From Phoebastria nigripes (Eukaryota > Chordata > Aves > Procellariiformes > Diomedeidae), in NCBI GenBank assembly GCA_035582835.1, contig JAYKAV010003443.1, positions 2,384,647-2,448,646 on the forward strand: 64,000 nucleotides of DNA, given 5' to 3'. The position numbers and the translations under genes are program-made. Below, piece by piece: positions 24,001-45,074 of this stretch. Numbering within the stretch: the first letter of the stretch is position 1; every line of letters begins with the position of its first letter. A model generated the notes under the pieces. It saw only the letters and a list, made by a program, of their open reading frames with translations. It made no database searches and was not told where the DNA came from.

Positions 24001-27000
24001 CCAGGCTAACACTAAAGAGGGAGCTCAATCTCACCTAAAGGCCACTAAAGGTGCCTGAAGGGCACCTCAGTCCTAGCACCCAGGATAATTTCTCACTGGC
24101 CAAGTGCCCTTGAAGGCCTGTGGGGCTGGCTGGTAGGAAACCCAGTAGGGATATCAATAGAAGCTGGTCTTAGACTATATAAATCTAGGGCCATTTAGCA
24201 TTTCCTTTCAAATAAGCTTGCAGTCACAATCTAGTTTCAAGTGAACAACTTCTGGCATCAGAAAATCCCCTCCAAGCCACTGCTTTTACCAGGGACTCTT
24301 GCTGAAATGCTCACGAGAACATGAGAAAGGCCAAGACCAATATATCTGTTTTCAGAGTCTCTTCTCAGACCAGTGGAGGGGAAAGGTCAATTTAAATTTC
24401 AACAAATTGCAGCTGGAATTTTACTATGTTCATTAGGTCACTCGGACACCACCACTACCATCAAGACCTCCCTAACACTCTACAAGTGAAACTCAAATTG
24501 GAACAGAGTAATTTTAAAACACTGTTTCTCTGCATTAAAACATTTTGTCTCTGTTTCAATCTTTACAGTGAATATATACTGCTGTTCCACCTTCTTTTGA
24601 GTTCTGAGCATTCACACTCTTCAGAGAGGCAGAAAAAAGAGATATTACCCTACATACCAATACGTACCTGGAAAAGTAAAAATAACAAAAGCTCTCTGAA
24701 AACCTGGAAACCAACCACATAACTTCAAAAAATGTAGATGCCTTTGCACTGGTTCATTATTATTTCCCTTGGGAACACTACTGTAAAGTTAGAAGCAAAA
24801 TTTTGTGACATTAAGTTCGGTTTTAACCCCTTCTGCCTTTCCTTTTCCATTCAAGTTCTTCAATTTCAACTCCTCTCACTGAAAAGCGGGTAGTTTCCAG
24901 AACATTCCCAGGCAGTTCCAGAAGAATATTTAGACCTCAGGAGCTTTCAGAAAAAATTAAAGATTAAAATATTGTTACATTATTTATCTAGTCTGGAAAG
25001 AGGGCTTTTAGAAGCTGAATATAAATTTACAGTAAATTTTCAGTTTTTACAAGGGAAATGGACTTGCATCTTTCCGTCATAATCTGGCAAAAACTGAAGG
25101 ATTAATTTAAAAAAAGAGAGAGACAGAAGGAATGAATTACTGCAAACAAATGTAATTATTTCCACCCTGTGGAATATGCAGCCATTACAGTAGTTTAACA
25201 CGGCACTTTTGAGGGTGAACTACTGAAAATATAATCTTTCTACCATAGCTTTTCTTCAAAACTGTTTCCTTTGAAGTGTATCTTTAGGCTGCAGGTTCCT
25301 CAGCNGCTGGGAGCACGTTACCTCTCCCAGAGCAGGTTGGCAGAGGGTCATTCTTCTAAAATCTCCTACTCTGAGACTATTTTGGTCTTACAGACTGATA
25401 GTTTTTCATGCACAGAAAGACAATTTGCTGGTGCCACTACCTTTTCAAAAAGCAATTATAAAGAAGTTATAAAGTTTCGCAACATCTCAGTTGAATTCAA
25501 TATCCCATGCACGTGGGGGCAAAATCTGAAGCAAGGTTTGTCATACATACCCGACATACCAGATTTGGTGGCTGTCTCCCAAGGAAACATTAGCAGCTGA
25601 AAACATTGCGTTATTTAAGTACCTGCATAAGGAACTGGCAGATTTTAAACCTCCTTTGTGTGATTTTTTTTTTTCCCCCCACTGAGATGCTACAATTTAA
25701 TAAAGCTATTTTAGCTAAGTGCTTTTTCATATCCTGACTTTGCCAGGATACAGTGGTATCTTTGTTCTATACATTTTCTATGCATTTTCCCTGTAGGAGT
25801 ATGGTTTTTCATTGTCTTATAGCACTATGCTACCTAGACAGTGGCAAATAGAGCAGAAATTTGCCACAGAGATCTCCAGGTAAGTTGTTTTGCCCATTCA
25901 TATGTGAATTAACATACGGTTTAATTATTGCCACAACAGAGCATATGTTCTTGCCTACTCTCTGAGTGCCTCAGATACGTTAACATGAGTTAAAATGAAA
26001 AGAACAGTCAAAGATATTGGCACTTGCAAAAAGTAGACTCAATAACAGGCCGAGTTGGGTGGATATTCCATCATATATCTCCTGGGCACTTTGGAAGCCC
26101 AGATATTCATTAATGCAACTCTGATGCTACTGTGCACTGTGCTGAGTATAGCCTGAGTATATTCCTCAGGATATCTGCCGTGTCACTGGAGTGGCAAAGA
26201 TGGCATCTAGTTGGGCTAGAATACAACCATGTGGGTCCTATTTTTGGCATCCCTAAGTGTAAGGGCTTACCCACCTCTCCCGTCTCCCACAGGCTCTGAG
26301 GCAGGAGAAAATCCTCTCCTAACACTCATGCCAGTAGTTGGATATTTCCTCTCGGATGTTGGGCTTGACCTGTTACCTGCTTTTCTTCTGATCATTCATG
26401 TTTTCCATAAACACTCATAAGCCAGTTTCTCCATCTGGCCTATCAGTTTCAAAGCATCAGTTTCAGGCACTATCTTCACTTAAAATTGCCCACATCCAGA
26501 ACAATAAAGATGTAAGTCCAATTACTAAAGTTTTAGTGAGAACTCTCACTTCTGGGTGAAGGGACCTGGTTACTGTGGTAACCCTAAAGGATCCCTGAAG
26601 CACCCTAATTTCTGCTGGAGTTGCAGGTAAGTAACAAAAGAAAGAGCTGTTTCAAAACATACTAGGACTTGACTGGTATTTTATGAGCAAACACCAAATT
26701 TTTTTTTTTTTGGTCCAGGCTGAAATCATAAGTAATAGAAACTGTATGTGGATATCTGAGCTGTTGGCCCTACAAGAATCTGGAGAAAACTTAGAGCAGT
26801 TTTGGATGCTTCTTGCAGGCCAAACATCTCCTGAAAGACTATTTATCTATCATACAAAAAACATCACACAGGTACGTGCACACACACCTCTTTCACCTCA
26901 TCTGCTTCTAAATGCAACTCTGTCATGCTTTTTGAGAAATCAAAACTGCTGGTTACAACACAAGAAGTACAGGTGTAAGCATGCACGTGATCCTTTAAAT

Positions 27001-30000
27001 GCTTGTGAGAAACCAGACGGCTTCCGTGTGCAAATGACTCTCTTGCACGTTCACAGACTCAAAGCCTAGATGAATAAGGAGAAAAACGTATATATCCATG
27101 ACTGGAAACAGCACATCAGTAGAGCTTTTGCCTGGCTTACTTCTTTCTTTTGAGTTACCTTCAAAGTAGTCGTGACACTATGGGAGCACTAAGGCAAATG
27201 TACATTCCATTATGAAGCAATGCAACCAGAACAAAATACATACATGCAGAATCGAGGGTGACTGCTGCAGAAATGACACTACTTTCTATGAATGCCTCCT
27301 GTATCTCAGCCTCGTGTTTTTACTCTCCCATAGGCACAGCTGCCTTTTCACTATCTTTCTTTTCCCACTACATTTATTAGATTTGTTTGCTTGCTATAAT
27401 CTGCTCTTACTGGTGAATTTTTCAGAAGTGGGTCCATCCGCTACTATCTGTGTATATAAAGACTGGTACAGCAGTGCCTGACCCTGGTAGGGGTCTCTGG
27501 GGTCTGCGCAGTACAGGCGAGCATTACTTTTGCATTGCCTATCTGTCTGAAATAGTGGCAGCAACCAGCAGCACTGACCCTGGAATCCTGCCTTTCCTCT
27601 GCCTGCCCGGTTAGAGAGCTGTTGCTCAGTCCGACTTCTTAATTCTTACTTTCAGGTGCTGATCCAAGCTGGATCCTTGTGTCTCCCATTTGCCTTTGTT
27701 CCTGAATTGGTCAGAAAAAGATTCAGAATCACAGTAGCACATTGTATCTTAAATAGCACTTCCTGACGATTTCAGTGGAGGCTTTTGTGTAAAAACTGAT
27801 GAGAATAAAAACACCACAGACATTAGAGATGTGAGAATGAGTCCTAAATAACCAAGCAGATTGTATGCAAGATGCTGAACATCTCTTGCAAGGCAAGGCT
27901 TTCATTCTCAAGTATAAATCAAAGAGATCAGCTAGCATTAAGTCACCTGGTCTCTCTGCAGTTCAGATTTGTATTTTACTCTACATTGTTTGTCCATTTT
28001 GCTTTAAAAGCTTTCTTGTTCAATGTTTTCTCTAGCTGTCTGCTTAAGATAGTGAAGTATAAAGAAAGATACAAGCTATGTTATCTCTGATCCCAGTCCT
28101 CTGATCCCCTTTTCCCCTGCACGCATGCAATGCACATTCAGAGCAATTGGGAATGATGTAGCTAAGGACACGCTTGCGTGCCATCCCAGTTTTTACAATG
28201 GTACTTTTCCTTACTGAGTTTCATCGTCATAGATAATAAATCCCTTATGTCTCTCATATTCACTGACCATTAATAAAATGCCTGTATACTCAGATATGAG
28301 CATTCAAATGAAACTTCATGCTTACTTTGCCTATTTGTTTATCCTGATTTCTGCACAAAACAGACAGCTGTGTGGGGTCTAGTTGTGCTTGAGATAGTGT
28401 GCTTGCTTTTGGCAATAGTGTTGTGAAAGCTGGCTTATGTGTCCCTCTTCTCTTGCGCTCCACGTTTCTTTCCTCCTGTTGTACTGGCACAACTACTTCT
28501 GGATCAGGGAATTGATCCAAATGAAAAAAAACCCAGGAATAAATTGGTTAGCTTGTGGATTGGGCTCACGAGGTAGCTGCACAACAGAAGGGCAACAAGT
28601 AATCTGGGACAGAGAGAGGCAAGCTGGTAACTGCCACAGCATTTATATGTAGAGACAGACTCATACATGGAGCTTCCACTACCGAAGGAGAACATTTTCT
28701 TCTAAATCTCTCCCTAGAGTCAATTACTAAGCAAGTTTCTTAAGATCTGCAGCCTTTGTGGCACCCTAGGTTAGGCCAGACTACCACGTGTACCTACCGT
28801 GCCCCCCGACTGGGCCACAGACACAGCTCAGTGTGTCTGCAGGGAAGAAGGGAGATTCAGGAACCGATGGTTTCATCCTTGCTCTGTACACAATGTCAAT
28901 GTACATAGCAGATGTGAAACAGAAAACAAACAAAAAAAAATTAGACTTTAAATTTGCTCCCTGTTTCACAGCATTTTTGTACGTCCCTTTTTGCAATTTG
29001 CTGTACAGAAAATTGCTGTACTTCGTCTGTATTTCACATCTTAGCATATGGAAAGGAAGAGCAGTTTTATAACAGGAAAACTTCACTGCCCATTCACAGA
29101 CCTGGCAAGAGTCTTGTAGGCGTATGTAATAATCCAGAGCACATTTTCAGTGCTAGTTAGGGTTCACTTGGTGACTCTTTCAAACCACTGCTGGCCTTTC
29201 AAACCACCAGTGCTATGTTGGCACTCGTGTGAGTCTCAAAATGAATCCAGGACCTCAGCTCACTGGAATTTTCAGTCCATGATAACTATTTAGTGCAACA
29301 TCCGCACAGGCTTTTAATAGAGCCACCAGGACTTATGTCATACTCCAGGCACATGGGACCCAATCTGCTCAATCTTTAACTAGGTCCCATCAGTATTCTG
29401 TCTCCAGGACAGTGTTAGGTGCTAATGCAAGTGTTAATAACTTTCCGTATTAACTACTGTCTAGGGAGTTTTTCCACCTTTTCCTCCCCCTTTACATTCT
29501 GCCTAAAAAAACCCCTATTAATAGCAAGGAGGAACAGTCAAGTGGTTACAAGACAACAGTGGATCAGATTCTTATCATGCACTTTCATCCAATTCCAAAG
29601 ACTGATTATTCTTCACAAAGACATTTTAGACATACACAGATCAAAATAATTACTTGAGAAGTTATATTAATAGATTTAATGAAGAGCTATCAAAGAAACT
29701 TGAAAGTGTCCTAACAGTCACGATGAGCTATACGTCGGCAGGGTTTTTTGGAAAGAACAAAATGAGAGGCAGAAAAGGAACTGCTGGTATTCTCTAGACT
29801 GTCCGCACTGCTGTACAGCCCGCCAAACTGCCTGCCATATCACTTTGCAGGTGATATGACACCTTGGGAGAGAGTTTGTGGTTTTTCATACTAAAACTCC
29901 TGCCCATGTTTGCAGTAGGATTATTTATGGATCTTCCTCCAACTACTGAGACAGTGCTGGTGGGATTTCTGAGGCCTTATGCAGTGTGATGAGACATCCC

Positions 30001-30614
30001 GCTGAAGAGAATATAAAAGCTTGTCTAAATTGAAAAACTAGAGGTATTTACCAACAGAGAGCAAAGACTCAGGCAGTGCACATTAGCTACTGCAGAAATT
30101 AGCAAGTGCCACATGGGTTGAGGGAGATGAATGACCATGGATGCTATAAAAGATGAAAAAAATTAATAACTACTTTTTCCCCTGCAAGTATCACCATACA
30201 ACCTTTAAAATATCTAGATGCTACTTTCCCAGAGAACTACCTTTTTTAACCATATCATTCAATCCCAGCTGAGCCTGACCCACAGAATACTGCAATGTCC
30301 TCAAATTCCAAATCCACCTTCCACTCCTCCAAAGCTGGTGTAGCTCAGAGCTTCTTCAAGTTCAGATCTTAGCCAAGTCCAGCTCACACTCACATCATCT
30401 GTAGAGCAGGAAATTCCACCTGCGCTGAAATTCCAAAGATGTTAGCATTTTGCATAACTCACTACTAAAAATTAGGCAACACAGATTGCTATGATGCATT
30501 ATTGTGGAAAAAGATCCCTAGCTTCTTTCATACCCTCTGGAGAGCTAAAAAGTAATAGGATCAAAGCAGGAAACTCAGCTGAGATGAACTCTTATGTATT
30601 TCACACAATTTTTT

Positions 30615-30639
30615 CACCCTCCCCCCCCCCTTTTTTTTT
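30615..30639. repeat. C-run followed by T9
   Basis: C-rich stretch with ten C in a row (30621-30630), then nine T, in intron 6. Confidence 0.85.
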
Positions 30640-31089
30640 CCAACTCCCGTGTTTCAATTTTTCCATCCATCCATTTTCAGCAACTGATTACAGAAATATC
30701 ACATCACAAGATACTATCCCAGGATCCTGCACAAAATCCCACCACAGAGAGCAAACAGTCACTAAGACTAAATACTGAACAGACTTTGGGCTGCAGATAC
30801 GCCCAAGGGACTTGAAGGCTTGGATCTTGGTAGAAGCCAGCTGAGAGAAACTGCTGGTCCATTTTTAAGTGCTCAGTGCTACTACACAGGAGATGCTTGG
30901 TTTAGCAAGGAACCCTAGGGATGGGCCCCCAAATGAAGTCCCATCCAGATGTTCATAGTACACTACGTTGCCAAGGGTCCCATGGAAGACATTATCTATT
31001 CAGGAGCATGGGGAGAAAAAGGGAGGGAGAGAAGAGGAAATGTCTGCTGAGCACACACACAGAAATAAAAAGAAAAGCACTGGCTGAAT

Positions 31090-31175
31090 TCCAGAAATGA
31101 AAATCTGGCCCCACTGAAGTAGGTGGGAGCTTTGCCACCAGATTTCAATGGAAACAGAATTTCACCCGATGTGAA
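31090..31175 (+). repeat. ancient amniote repeat-like segment
   Basis: It has the order CTGGCCCCACTGAAGTAGGT, GGGAGCTTTGCCACCAGATT, TCAATGGAAACAGAATTTCA, CCC. The mirrored 'ACTGAAGTCAATGGGAG ... ATTGACTTCAATGG ... ATTTCACCC' pattern is very common in turtle, crocodile and bird DNA as an old interspersed repeat. I cannot name the family with confidence. Confidence 0.5.
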
Positions 31176-34100
31176 CAGTACTCTGGAAATATCCTCCCTC
31201 CAGACACACTGTGGGAGCTCTTCTGGCTCTGAATACTCACTGGAAACACTGAAAGGGAAATTAAACCCAAAACAAGACAACAATACCAGAATGATTAATC
31301 AACAAACAAAAAGGATGCAACAACAATTAAGCAAAAAGTATTGCAGAAGTGGGTGGAAAGAAGAAGGCAAGTCCTTTACCTCCTGGGCCACTGAACTTTG
31401 CCAGGAATAAGGAGGGATGCAAGGACTCATGGTGCTGGGCACAGAGTGCCACGTCAAGACTGCACTGGAGGCAGTCTGCACAGATTCAATAACAAGAGGA
31501 GGAAAAACTTCTAGCACAGATTCACCCTTGGAGCATGCTCCCGTCACTAATGCTATATAAAGAGGCCAGAACCTAGCAACTTCAGCAAAGAATCCTAGGA
31601 GCAATCAGCGTCATCGCTCACAAATTCCCAGGCAGGCTAGTTCACAGAAAGGGCACGGTCAGCAAACTCTGCAGTTGTGTAACTATGAGGATTCTGGAAA
31701 TGAGAAATACAATGCCTGAACACCATAAACAGACCCAATGCCTATAAAGCCCCATCTGTATGACAGCTATGACCCAGTTATTTAGCCTACAGTTGCCCTC
31801 TGATTTAGCTAGCATTTGGTTTCATACCACAACTATACAGTGGTCCTGGATGTTCCCCTTTCACTGGCTTAAGAGTTCAGGCTGCCTAAGATGCTAAGTT
31901 CCACCCTTCAGAGTGCCTGAACACCCCAAATCTGCATAAGGCAGCTGGAGGGACAAATTCCCATCGCTGCTGGAACTCAGTCCCTAACTCCCAACCAAAG
32001 ACCTCTTCTTTCCTGCAGCTCTGCTGCAAAAAGGGACCAAATGGCTCTGTTTCTGGGAACTACTGCAAATTGCACCGCTTTGGATGTGGTGATGACAGCA
32101 TGTAAACTTGCACACCTACCACTGACTAATATTCAGGTATTGTATTCCACTTTGAGATGAGAAATCCAGATGAAGATTCATGTCTACATATCAACGATGG
32201 GTGAGTGACAACAGCTAACCAAGCATTAAACCAGAGTTCCCCGAGTGAGACCGTGTGTGACAGGCACAGCGTAGGCAGGCACACACCAGGGTTTGGAAGC
32301 TCCCAAGGTCCTTTGAGCTTTTCTCAGGACTCCTCTTTCCTCGCAAAACAACTGGAAAGGTCTTGGTTTTAGCAGTGGGTCCCCAGCCACCCCTGTGATG
32401 GCGTGAGGCTCACAACCTTCCCAGAGCTCAGGTCATCTGCCGGTTTCCCCTCCCTGCTCTCTTCTCCCTCTCTCAAATAACCAGGGAAAAACCCTTTTCA
32501 CAGTCCTTCCCCAGACCACATGGCCAGCCTCTTCAGGTGATGGAGATCTCCTGAAGCTCTGTGGTTTGCTGCCTCGTTACCCGTGTGCCTGGACAGACCA
32601 CTGGTCTTGGTGCGAGTTCCTTGTCCATGGGCTCTGCTGTCAGCCCTCAGGATTGCTGAGTGTTAGTGTCTATTGCCCAATGTTATTAAAGGTAAGGGGA
32701 AAAACAGAGGACGCCAAGGCAAAATAAAGCACCTCTGCAGGCCCTGCAGTATTCTGCTGGCTCAGAACAAGTTTTTCACCCAGTTACTTAGCTGGCAAGT
32801 ACTTGGAAAATGATGAACAAATGTGTTTGGACTGACACTGATCCTTCCACAGACTCTGGAAACAAAACTGCAGGGGAAGAGAGTGGCTGGAGAGTTACTG
32901 AGCTCTTGTGCTCCCTGGCTGCCTCAACACCATTGTTACCCCTGATGACAAACCAGAACTGCTTCTTGGTGTGCCAAGATCCTGGGATGAAAAGCACGGA
33001 CTACCCCTAGTGCTGGGCTTCGCACCAGGCGGCCGGCTCTTCTCAGCATGTACCATGCAGCTGTGGGTGTAAAGGGCATACCACAGCCCTCCTTCCCAAC
33101 TTCAATAGCAGACCTTGTAAAGAACAGCGGGACAAGGATAATTATCTGCCAGAGGAGCTACTCACTTCAGGAGGGTACAGCTGAGACCAGTGTCTGGTCC
33201 AGACTTCAGTTACATTGTGGTACCCTGAAGTAAAATCTTTCCTTCATGGTTTAAATCAGCCTCAAATGCATTTAAAAACAGTTACTGGAAGGAACAAAAA
33301 ACCATCTCATTTTGAACAGTTCTTGCCAGCACTCAAGGAGCCTCGGGAAAGTTGTATGCCACCAGCTGACAGGCTGGCCACGGATGACAGCTGAGCCTAT
33401 AACCTTGCTGCTCATCCCTTGCTGGATCCAGGACTTAGACCATAAAAGGACCAAACCTGAAACCAGTACCTAATCCACAAAGGGAGAACTTAAAAATCCA
33501 CTTCCAGGTCACTTGTGGTGAAGGTCGCGAGCCCAGCGTTTCCAGAATTTATTTCCACTGCCATGACACTGGCTGCAATATGGGGGAAAATGTGATTATC
33601 AAGTCTCTCCCTGGAGTAAGGAGACTAATGTAAAATCATTTCAGCCTAGTCCCCTTATCTTTCTCCTACCTTTTACACATCATATTATTACTTGCCTTCT
33701 TTTTCACGCCCAGGCCCATAGTAATCCTAGAAATGGTTGAAAATGTATAATTTTTTTCCAGGACCTACACTGACTCCATACACAAACCTATATTTTATCA
33801 CATTCTTCTACCTCCCTTCAAGTATATCTGATGATTTTCTATAATAGTCTTGTCAATACTAATACACCAACTGGTATCAAACAGATATGTATTTTCTACT
33901 GATCTGCTATTTTACCTAAAAATGAGAATTTTAGACTAGTACAATCCTCACTCAAAACAGCTGACAACATTCTTTTTAAACTGTCAGAAGTAGATTTTCA
34001 ACAAAGAACATAATTTTAGGAACAGAGACACATGCAGACATTTTGAGAGTTACTGGTTCAAATGGTACCCCTTAAACAAGTGAAAACTAAACACATTGAA

Positions 34101-34803
34101 AACATCCACAATTCTCCTTTTTTTGTACAAGTTGGCAGTGTTATTTCACTACGCTCAGGTTTTCAAGTACAGGAACTCTGACCATCAATCCTTCTGAAAT
34201 GAGAAGTTCAACTATGAATAAATAACCAGACGAGCTTCAGTTGATGTAAGAAGATAAAGGAAAGCCAAAACCAGAATTAAACATATTTTCTTCTTGACCG
34301 AAGGCAGTAAAAGTGATCGCTGCGTTCACTATGTATTTTATCATATGCAGGTAAGAATAACTTCCACGAGGTAACATGTAGCCCAGTGAGGAAAGGCAGG
34401 CCAAAGAACATGCACCAATCTGCTTCACAAAGAAGCCAGGTGATACATGGCGGGTTATCATGGTGAATGGGATCACTTACTATAAACAATATCTGAAGAT
34501 GACCGTAAGTTTATATTGTTTTGTGTTGACTGAAATAGCCTGTTCTGTCCATGCAGGGGACTCCAGTTAGAGTTTGCTGCTCAACACACTGATGTGCACA
34601 CAGGCTGGAAGCGTTTGCAGTACAGCAGAACGACATGATATTTAAATTTACTTACCCTGCAGATTTCTGCTAGGCTTAAAGTAAGGCCGTTGCTCCAGTG
34701 AAAAAGCCCTCAAAGGCCATTTTTCCCGCACTAGAGATCAGTTTGTGATTTGGGTTTCTAAACATTTATTTCAGTGCAAATTCTGCCAGAAAGAGGAACT
34801 TAC

Positions 34804-35014
34804 TGCTTGTTGTGAAGTTACCCTCCCCAACCTGGGGAAAGGAATCTACATCTTGGATGACTTGTAGTACTCCCACAGTCCGCACCGGGGGATCCAGGGC
34901 TACAGAGCTCTCATTCACTGTTATATCGCTGGCTCCCGTTATCTGGTTGGTTGGCGGTCCTCCTATGGATGCTTCCAAGTCTGGAGGTATATCATCCATG
35001 CAATCTGCATTTGG
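34804..35014 (-). CDS. RNF150: RNF150 exon 6: cytoplasmic tail
   Basis: The exon is 211 nt: 70 codons plus 1 nt of a split Asn codon (A|AT). The acceptor is CATTAG and the donor GTAAGT. It starts PNADCMDDIPPDLEAS and contains GGPPTNQITGASD, VNESSVALDP and VRTVGVLQVIQD, ending in FTTS. I see no folded domain; the segment is rich in Pro, Ser, Thr, Asp and Gly and is probably disordered. It resembles mammalian RNF150 clearly but is more diverged than exons 2-5, mainly in the IPPDLEAS and DSFPQVGEGN stretches. The start of the open frame at the upstream Met is not a translation start, since this is an internal exon. Confidence 0.95.
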
Positions 35015-41654
<6,640 letters not shown>

Positions 41655-42569
41655 CTATGCACACAAGACTAAAATTATTTCTGCAGCATCTCAAGGACAT
41701 GTGCACAGTGTTGCTCAACTGAGTTTGGAAAAGAAAACATGTACATAATTAGAGAATTAGGAAAAATACACAAAATGCATCAGCAAAACCCGTATTCTTT
41801 AAATGTTAAAGGCTGTCAGTAAACAAAACCTGCGTGCTGGTAAAGGTAAAAATCACATTAATATTTCTTCATGGTTCTACAGACAAACCTGATTACACGT
41901 AATTTAAATGTGAAGCCATCAGGGGTCTGGTATTTTTTAGGATGCAGGCATAAGGAAATAAAGTGAATTTGAAAAAAAATGCTACTTTTCATTTAAATGG
42001 AAAAGACAGGATGATGCTTTTTAAAACATTCTCCCTGGCTTTCCTGCTCTTTAGAAGTTGCCCATGAGAGTGAGCTCCTAAACAGTTCCAGCCCTGAAGG
42101 GGTTGTTGCTAATCCTGTACTCGGTCTGAAGTGACCACTAAGCAACTACCTGAGCCCTGTGGCTGCTGGGGGCCACTTTTCTTAGACATTATCCAGGTGG
42201 AGGAACTGAAAAGCTTCTTGTCTAGCTTTGCCTGACACAAACTGAGATTGAATATAGAGATATTTAGTGCGTGTACCTGACTGACAGATTGTATTTTCTC
42301 TTGCGAGCGTATTCTGTTACCCTGTGGTTACAGAGAACAAGTGTTATAAAATGCAGGAATGTGGGGCTCGGGGTTTAAGAAACGCTGTTGAGTAGGCCAA
42401 GTAGAGGAGTTGGGGCTCAGCCCAAGGCAGTGAAGTTTGTTCAGCCCCACTCCTTCTGAAGAAAAGGAGGAAGGTTTCCTACCATGCACATAGCCTCAGA
42501 AATTACACTGGCATGGAGGAAACTGAAAACTGATTTGCCTTCCTAAAAATCTTTTGTAATCAAATAATT

Positions 42570-42618
42570 GAATAGAATAGAATAGTTCATTTGGAAGGGA
42601 CCTTAGTCCAACTGCCTA
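42570..42618 (-). mobile_element. CR1 LINE 3' tail, about 49 bp
   Basis: Plus strand shows GAATAGAATAGAATAGTTCA, then TTGGAAGGGACCTTAGTCCA and ACTGCC. This is the reverse complement of the end of a CR1 subfamily with an ATTCTATTC-type tail. Only the last ~50 bp are present, with a small internal deletion compared with fuller copies. (AAT)5 follows at its truncated end. Confidence 0.8.
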
Positions 42619-42627
42619 ATATAACTT

Positions 42628-42642
42628 AATAATAATAATAAT
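42628..42642. repeat. (AAT)5 microsatellite
   Basis: Five perfect units next to the truncated end of a CR1 tail. Confidence 0.9.
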
Positions 42643-45074
42643 AACTAAAGCAAAATTGAAAGAGGGTATTTTATTCTGAAATACGAGGCTCGATATACAC
42701 AGTCTTGCTCCAAAAGGTGCAAACTAAGACTAATTTTCTTGTTTTGAAACACCATATAGATCAGCTCCAAATTTCCTTTCTAAGGCTTGCAACAGGTGTC
42801 CCACATTTTACTTGGCAGAGCCTGAAAGTCACGTTTCAGTCTGCTTGAATTTTTACATTTGAGCAGTCCTCAGCCTGGGTTTCCCTGTGCTGTCACTGCC
42901 CCACATGCATCGCTCGTACAGCACAGCCATACAAACCCACCAGGTAACCCCAGGTGGACACAGCTCCCAGCTGCCCAAGGCTCCGCCTGGAGCGGGGCAC
43001 GTACCAGCCTCCACGAGGAAATGCAATCTCTGAGAAAGCCAGAATCACTTAATGCATCAAAATAATTTTAAATATTTAAGTGGTACGTATTCAGCTGAAT
43101 GGGTCTGCTGCTGTACTGTGTTGCGGCCTCTTTCACACAACAAGATACACACAGCCTTTCAACTTGATGGAAGATATTGAGGTGCACTTTCACCAATATC
43201 GATTTGCAACCCTGGCTCTTACTAACACGATATCGGCCCACATACTAGCTGGCTGGCTTACTAGCTGGCTTCAGTCCTAAATAACACTAGAAATTCAAAG
43301 CCAAAACTGTGTGAAATCTTAGAATCTTATTCTTTGCACTGTGATGTTTTTTCTCGCTACTTCTAGAAGAAATGGGTCCTTTGTGAAACAAAGCTACGTG
43401 GCAAATTATCACATTCCTGTACTTGGTCTGACTTCACACAACTACGGGAAAGGGCAAATCTGTTCTTGGAAGTTCGACCTAGTCTAATTATATCAGTTGG
43501 CTGTAATACCAAACTTTGTCAAACCTCATCTGATCCTGTATGTCAACGTGATTCACGCAAATGAAGTATCGTGATACTTGAAGTTTAAACCACTACTTTA
43601 CTAAGGCTACTGAAGTTCACAACCTTCCTTCCAAACAAAACTTCCTTTACTGGGTAAAAACACAATGCACCAAATTTTGGTCTTTGTCCTGCATAACCCT
43701 TCCTTCCTTTTATCTCGGGAGGGACGTATTCAGCACATCATCAGGCAAGCACTCTGAATAGGTGAAAGCATAAAGATACAGTCCTCAGACGTGTAATTTT
43801 ACATTGAGAAGTCTAACCAACAGAATTCCTTGGGTGTGTTAGTTCACGGAGGGTACTGAAGGCAATGTCTTGCTTCTCAGCTATTTGAAATAGCTATGAA
43901 ATTCTTGATAGTGATTGGTTTTCTTTAATTATATACTCAAATTCATAAACAAGTATGTTTAACTGCAAACATCTGAAGCACATTTGTGCCAAAATAATCA
44001 GTACATTTACAAAATCTGAGATATTTATTATTCTCTTGAAAAAAAAAACAGATTTCCAAAATCTGTTTTGGATAAAAAAATATGTAACTTCTATCAAGCC
44101 ATTTTACCATAGACTAGAAAGTCTCCTTTTGTTTTCAAGTTCAAGCTTTGCAAGCCTCAGTCAAGCTGTGGTTCATATTACAGCATTTCATAATGTTTGT
44201 TAATCACCAAAAGCTTGGAACTTTCATGCCTTAAAGACTTTAAAAACTGAAGTTTAGTGTTCCTAAAGTTGGCTTCAAAAAACAATATTCTAAAAGAAAT
44301 CCTACCAATGCCCAGTAATTTAAATACATGACAGATCATGTCACTTTGCACTTCTCAATACTAAATTAGCACAGTGTATTATGGCTCTATTAATTTCAGA
44401 TTTAATATGTACAACGGAAGGAACTTGATTATTTGACAGAAATCTACAGAAAAATGGAATGTTATTGAAAATCAGATAAAGATTTGCATTTTTAAATTTT
44501 TGTATCACATTATATAATTAGAGCACTCATAATGTCTATTTTTGAACACGTAAACAATTGTGCAGAGAAGTGAGGTGGCAGGCTTTGCAGATTTGGATTT
44601 GAAAGTTTATTTTATTCGTTATTAGCTACAGCACTATATACATGCTTATAGCTTTCAACAAATTGTGAATTGTTTGATGTCCTGATAAGTTTATCATCCA
44701 AATTCAGGCAAAATAAGGGTCAGCACAAAGTAAGATGAGAGAGCAATTGCAATATTTCACTGTCACATGGTAAGACAAAGATGTAGAAAGATCAACTGCA
44801 ACAAAAATCCCTCTCCCTCTGCAGTTCTGACTGATGCAAGTTTTAAAAGGAAGGAGGAGGTAGAAGCATCATGGATGAGTTCAGAAGTAATGACCCATAC
44901 AGGGAGACAGTAAGAGAGATGTTTCAAGCACAGGCTTGGGACGTGGCTTTGACAATCAAAGTCAGAGCTAGAAAAAAAATATGTTTTTTTTTCTGTTGTG
45001 TGCAACCACATGCATTGCAAAACTATGTTGATTTGGATGGGTTGAAAAGTTTCTCAAAAGAACTGTAATTGATT

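Larger units (their letters stand above)
9306..34803 (-). other. RNF150: RNF150 intron 6 (25.5 kb)
   Basis: Donor GTAAGT after exon 6, acceptor CTCACAG before exon 7. Mostly A/T-rich single-copy DNA. I see two copies of an ancient repeat-like motif (10833-10895, 31090-31175), small tandem duplications (11110-11135, 12309-12346), an A21 tract (20997-21017), a G+C-rich patch (18835-19290) and most of the N calls of the window. The open frames of 142-177 codons or fewer inside it look like chance frames. No nested gene was recognised. Confidence 0.9.
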
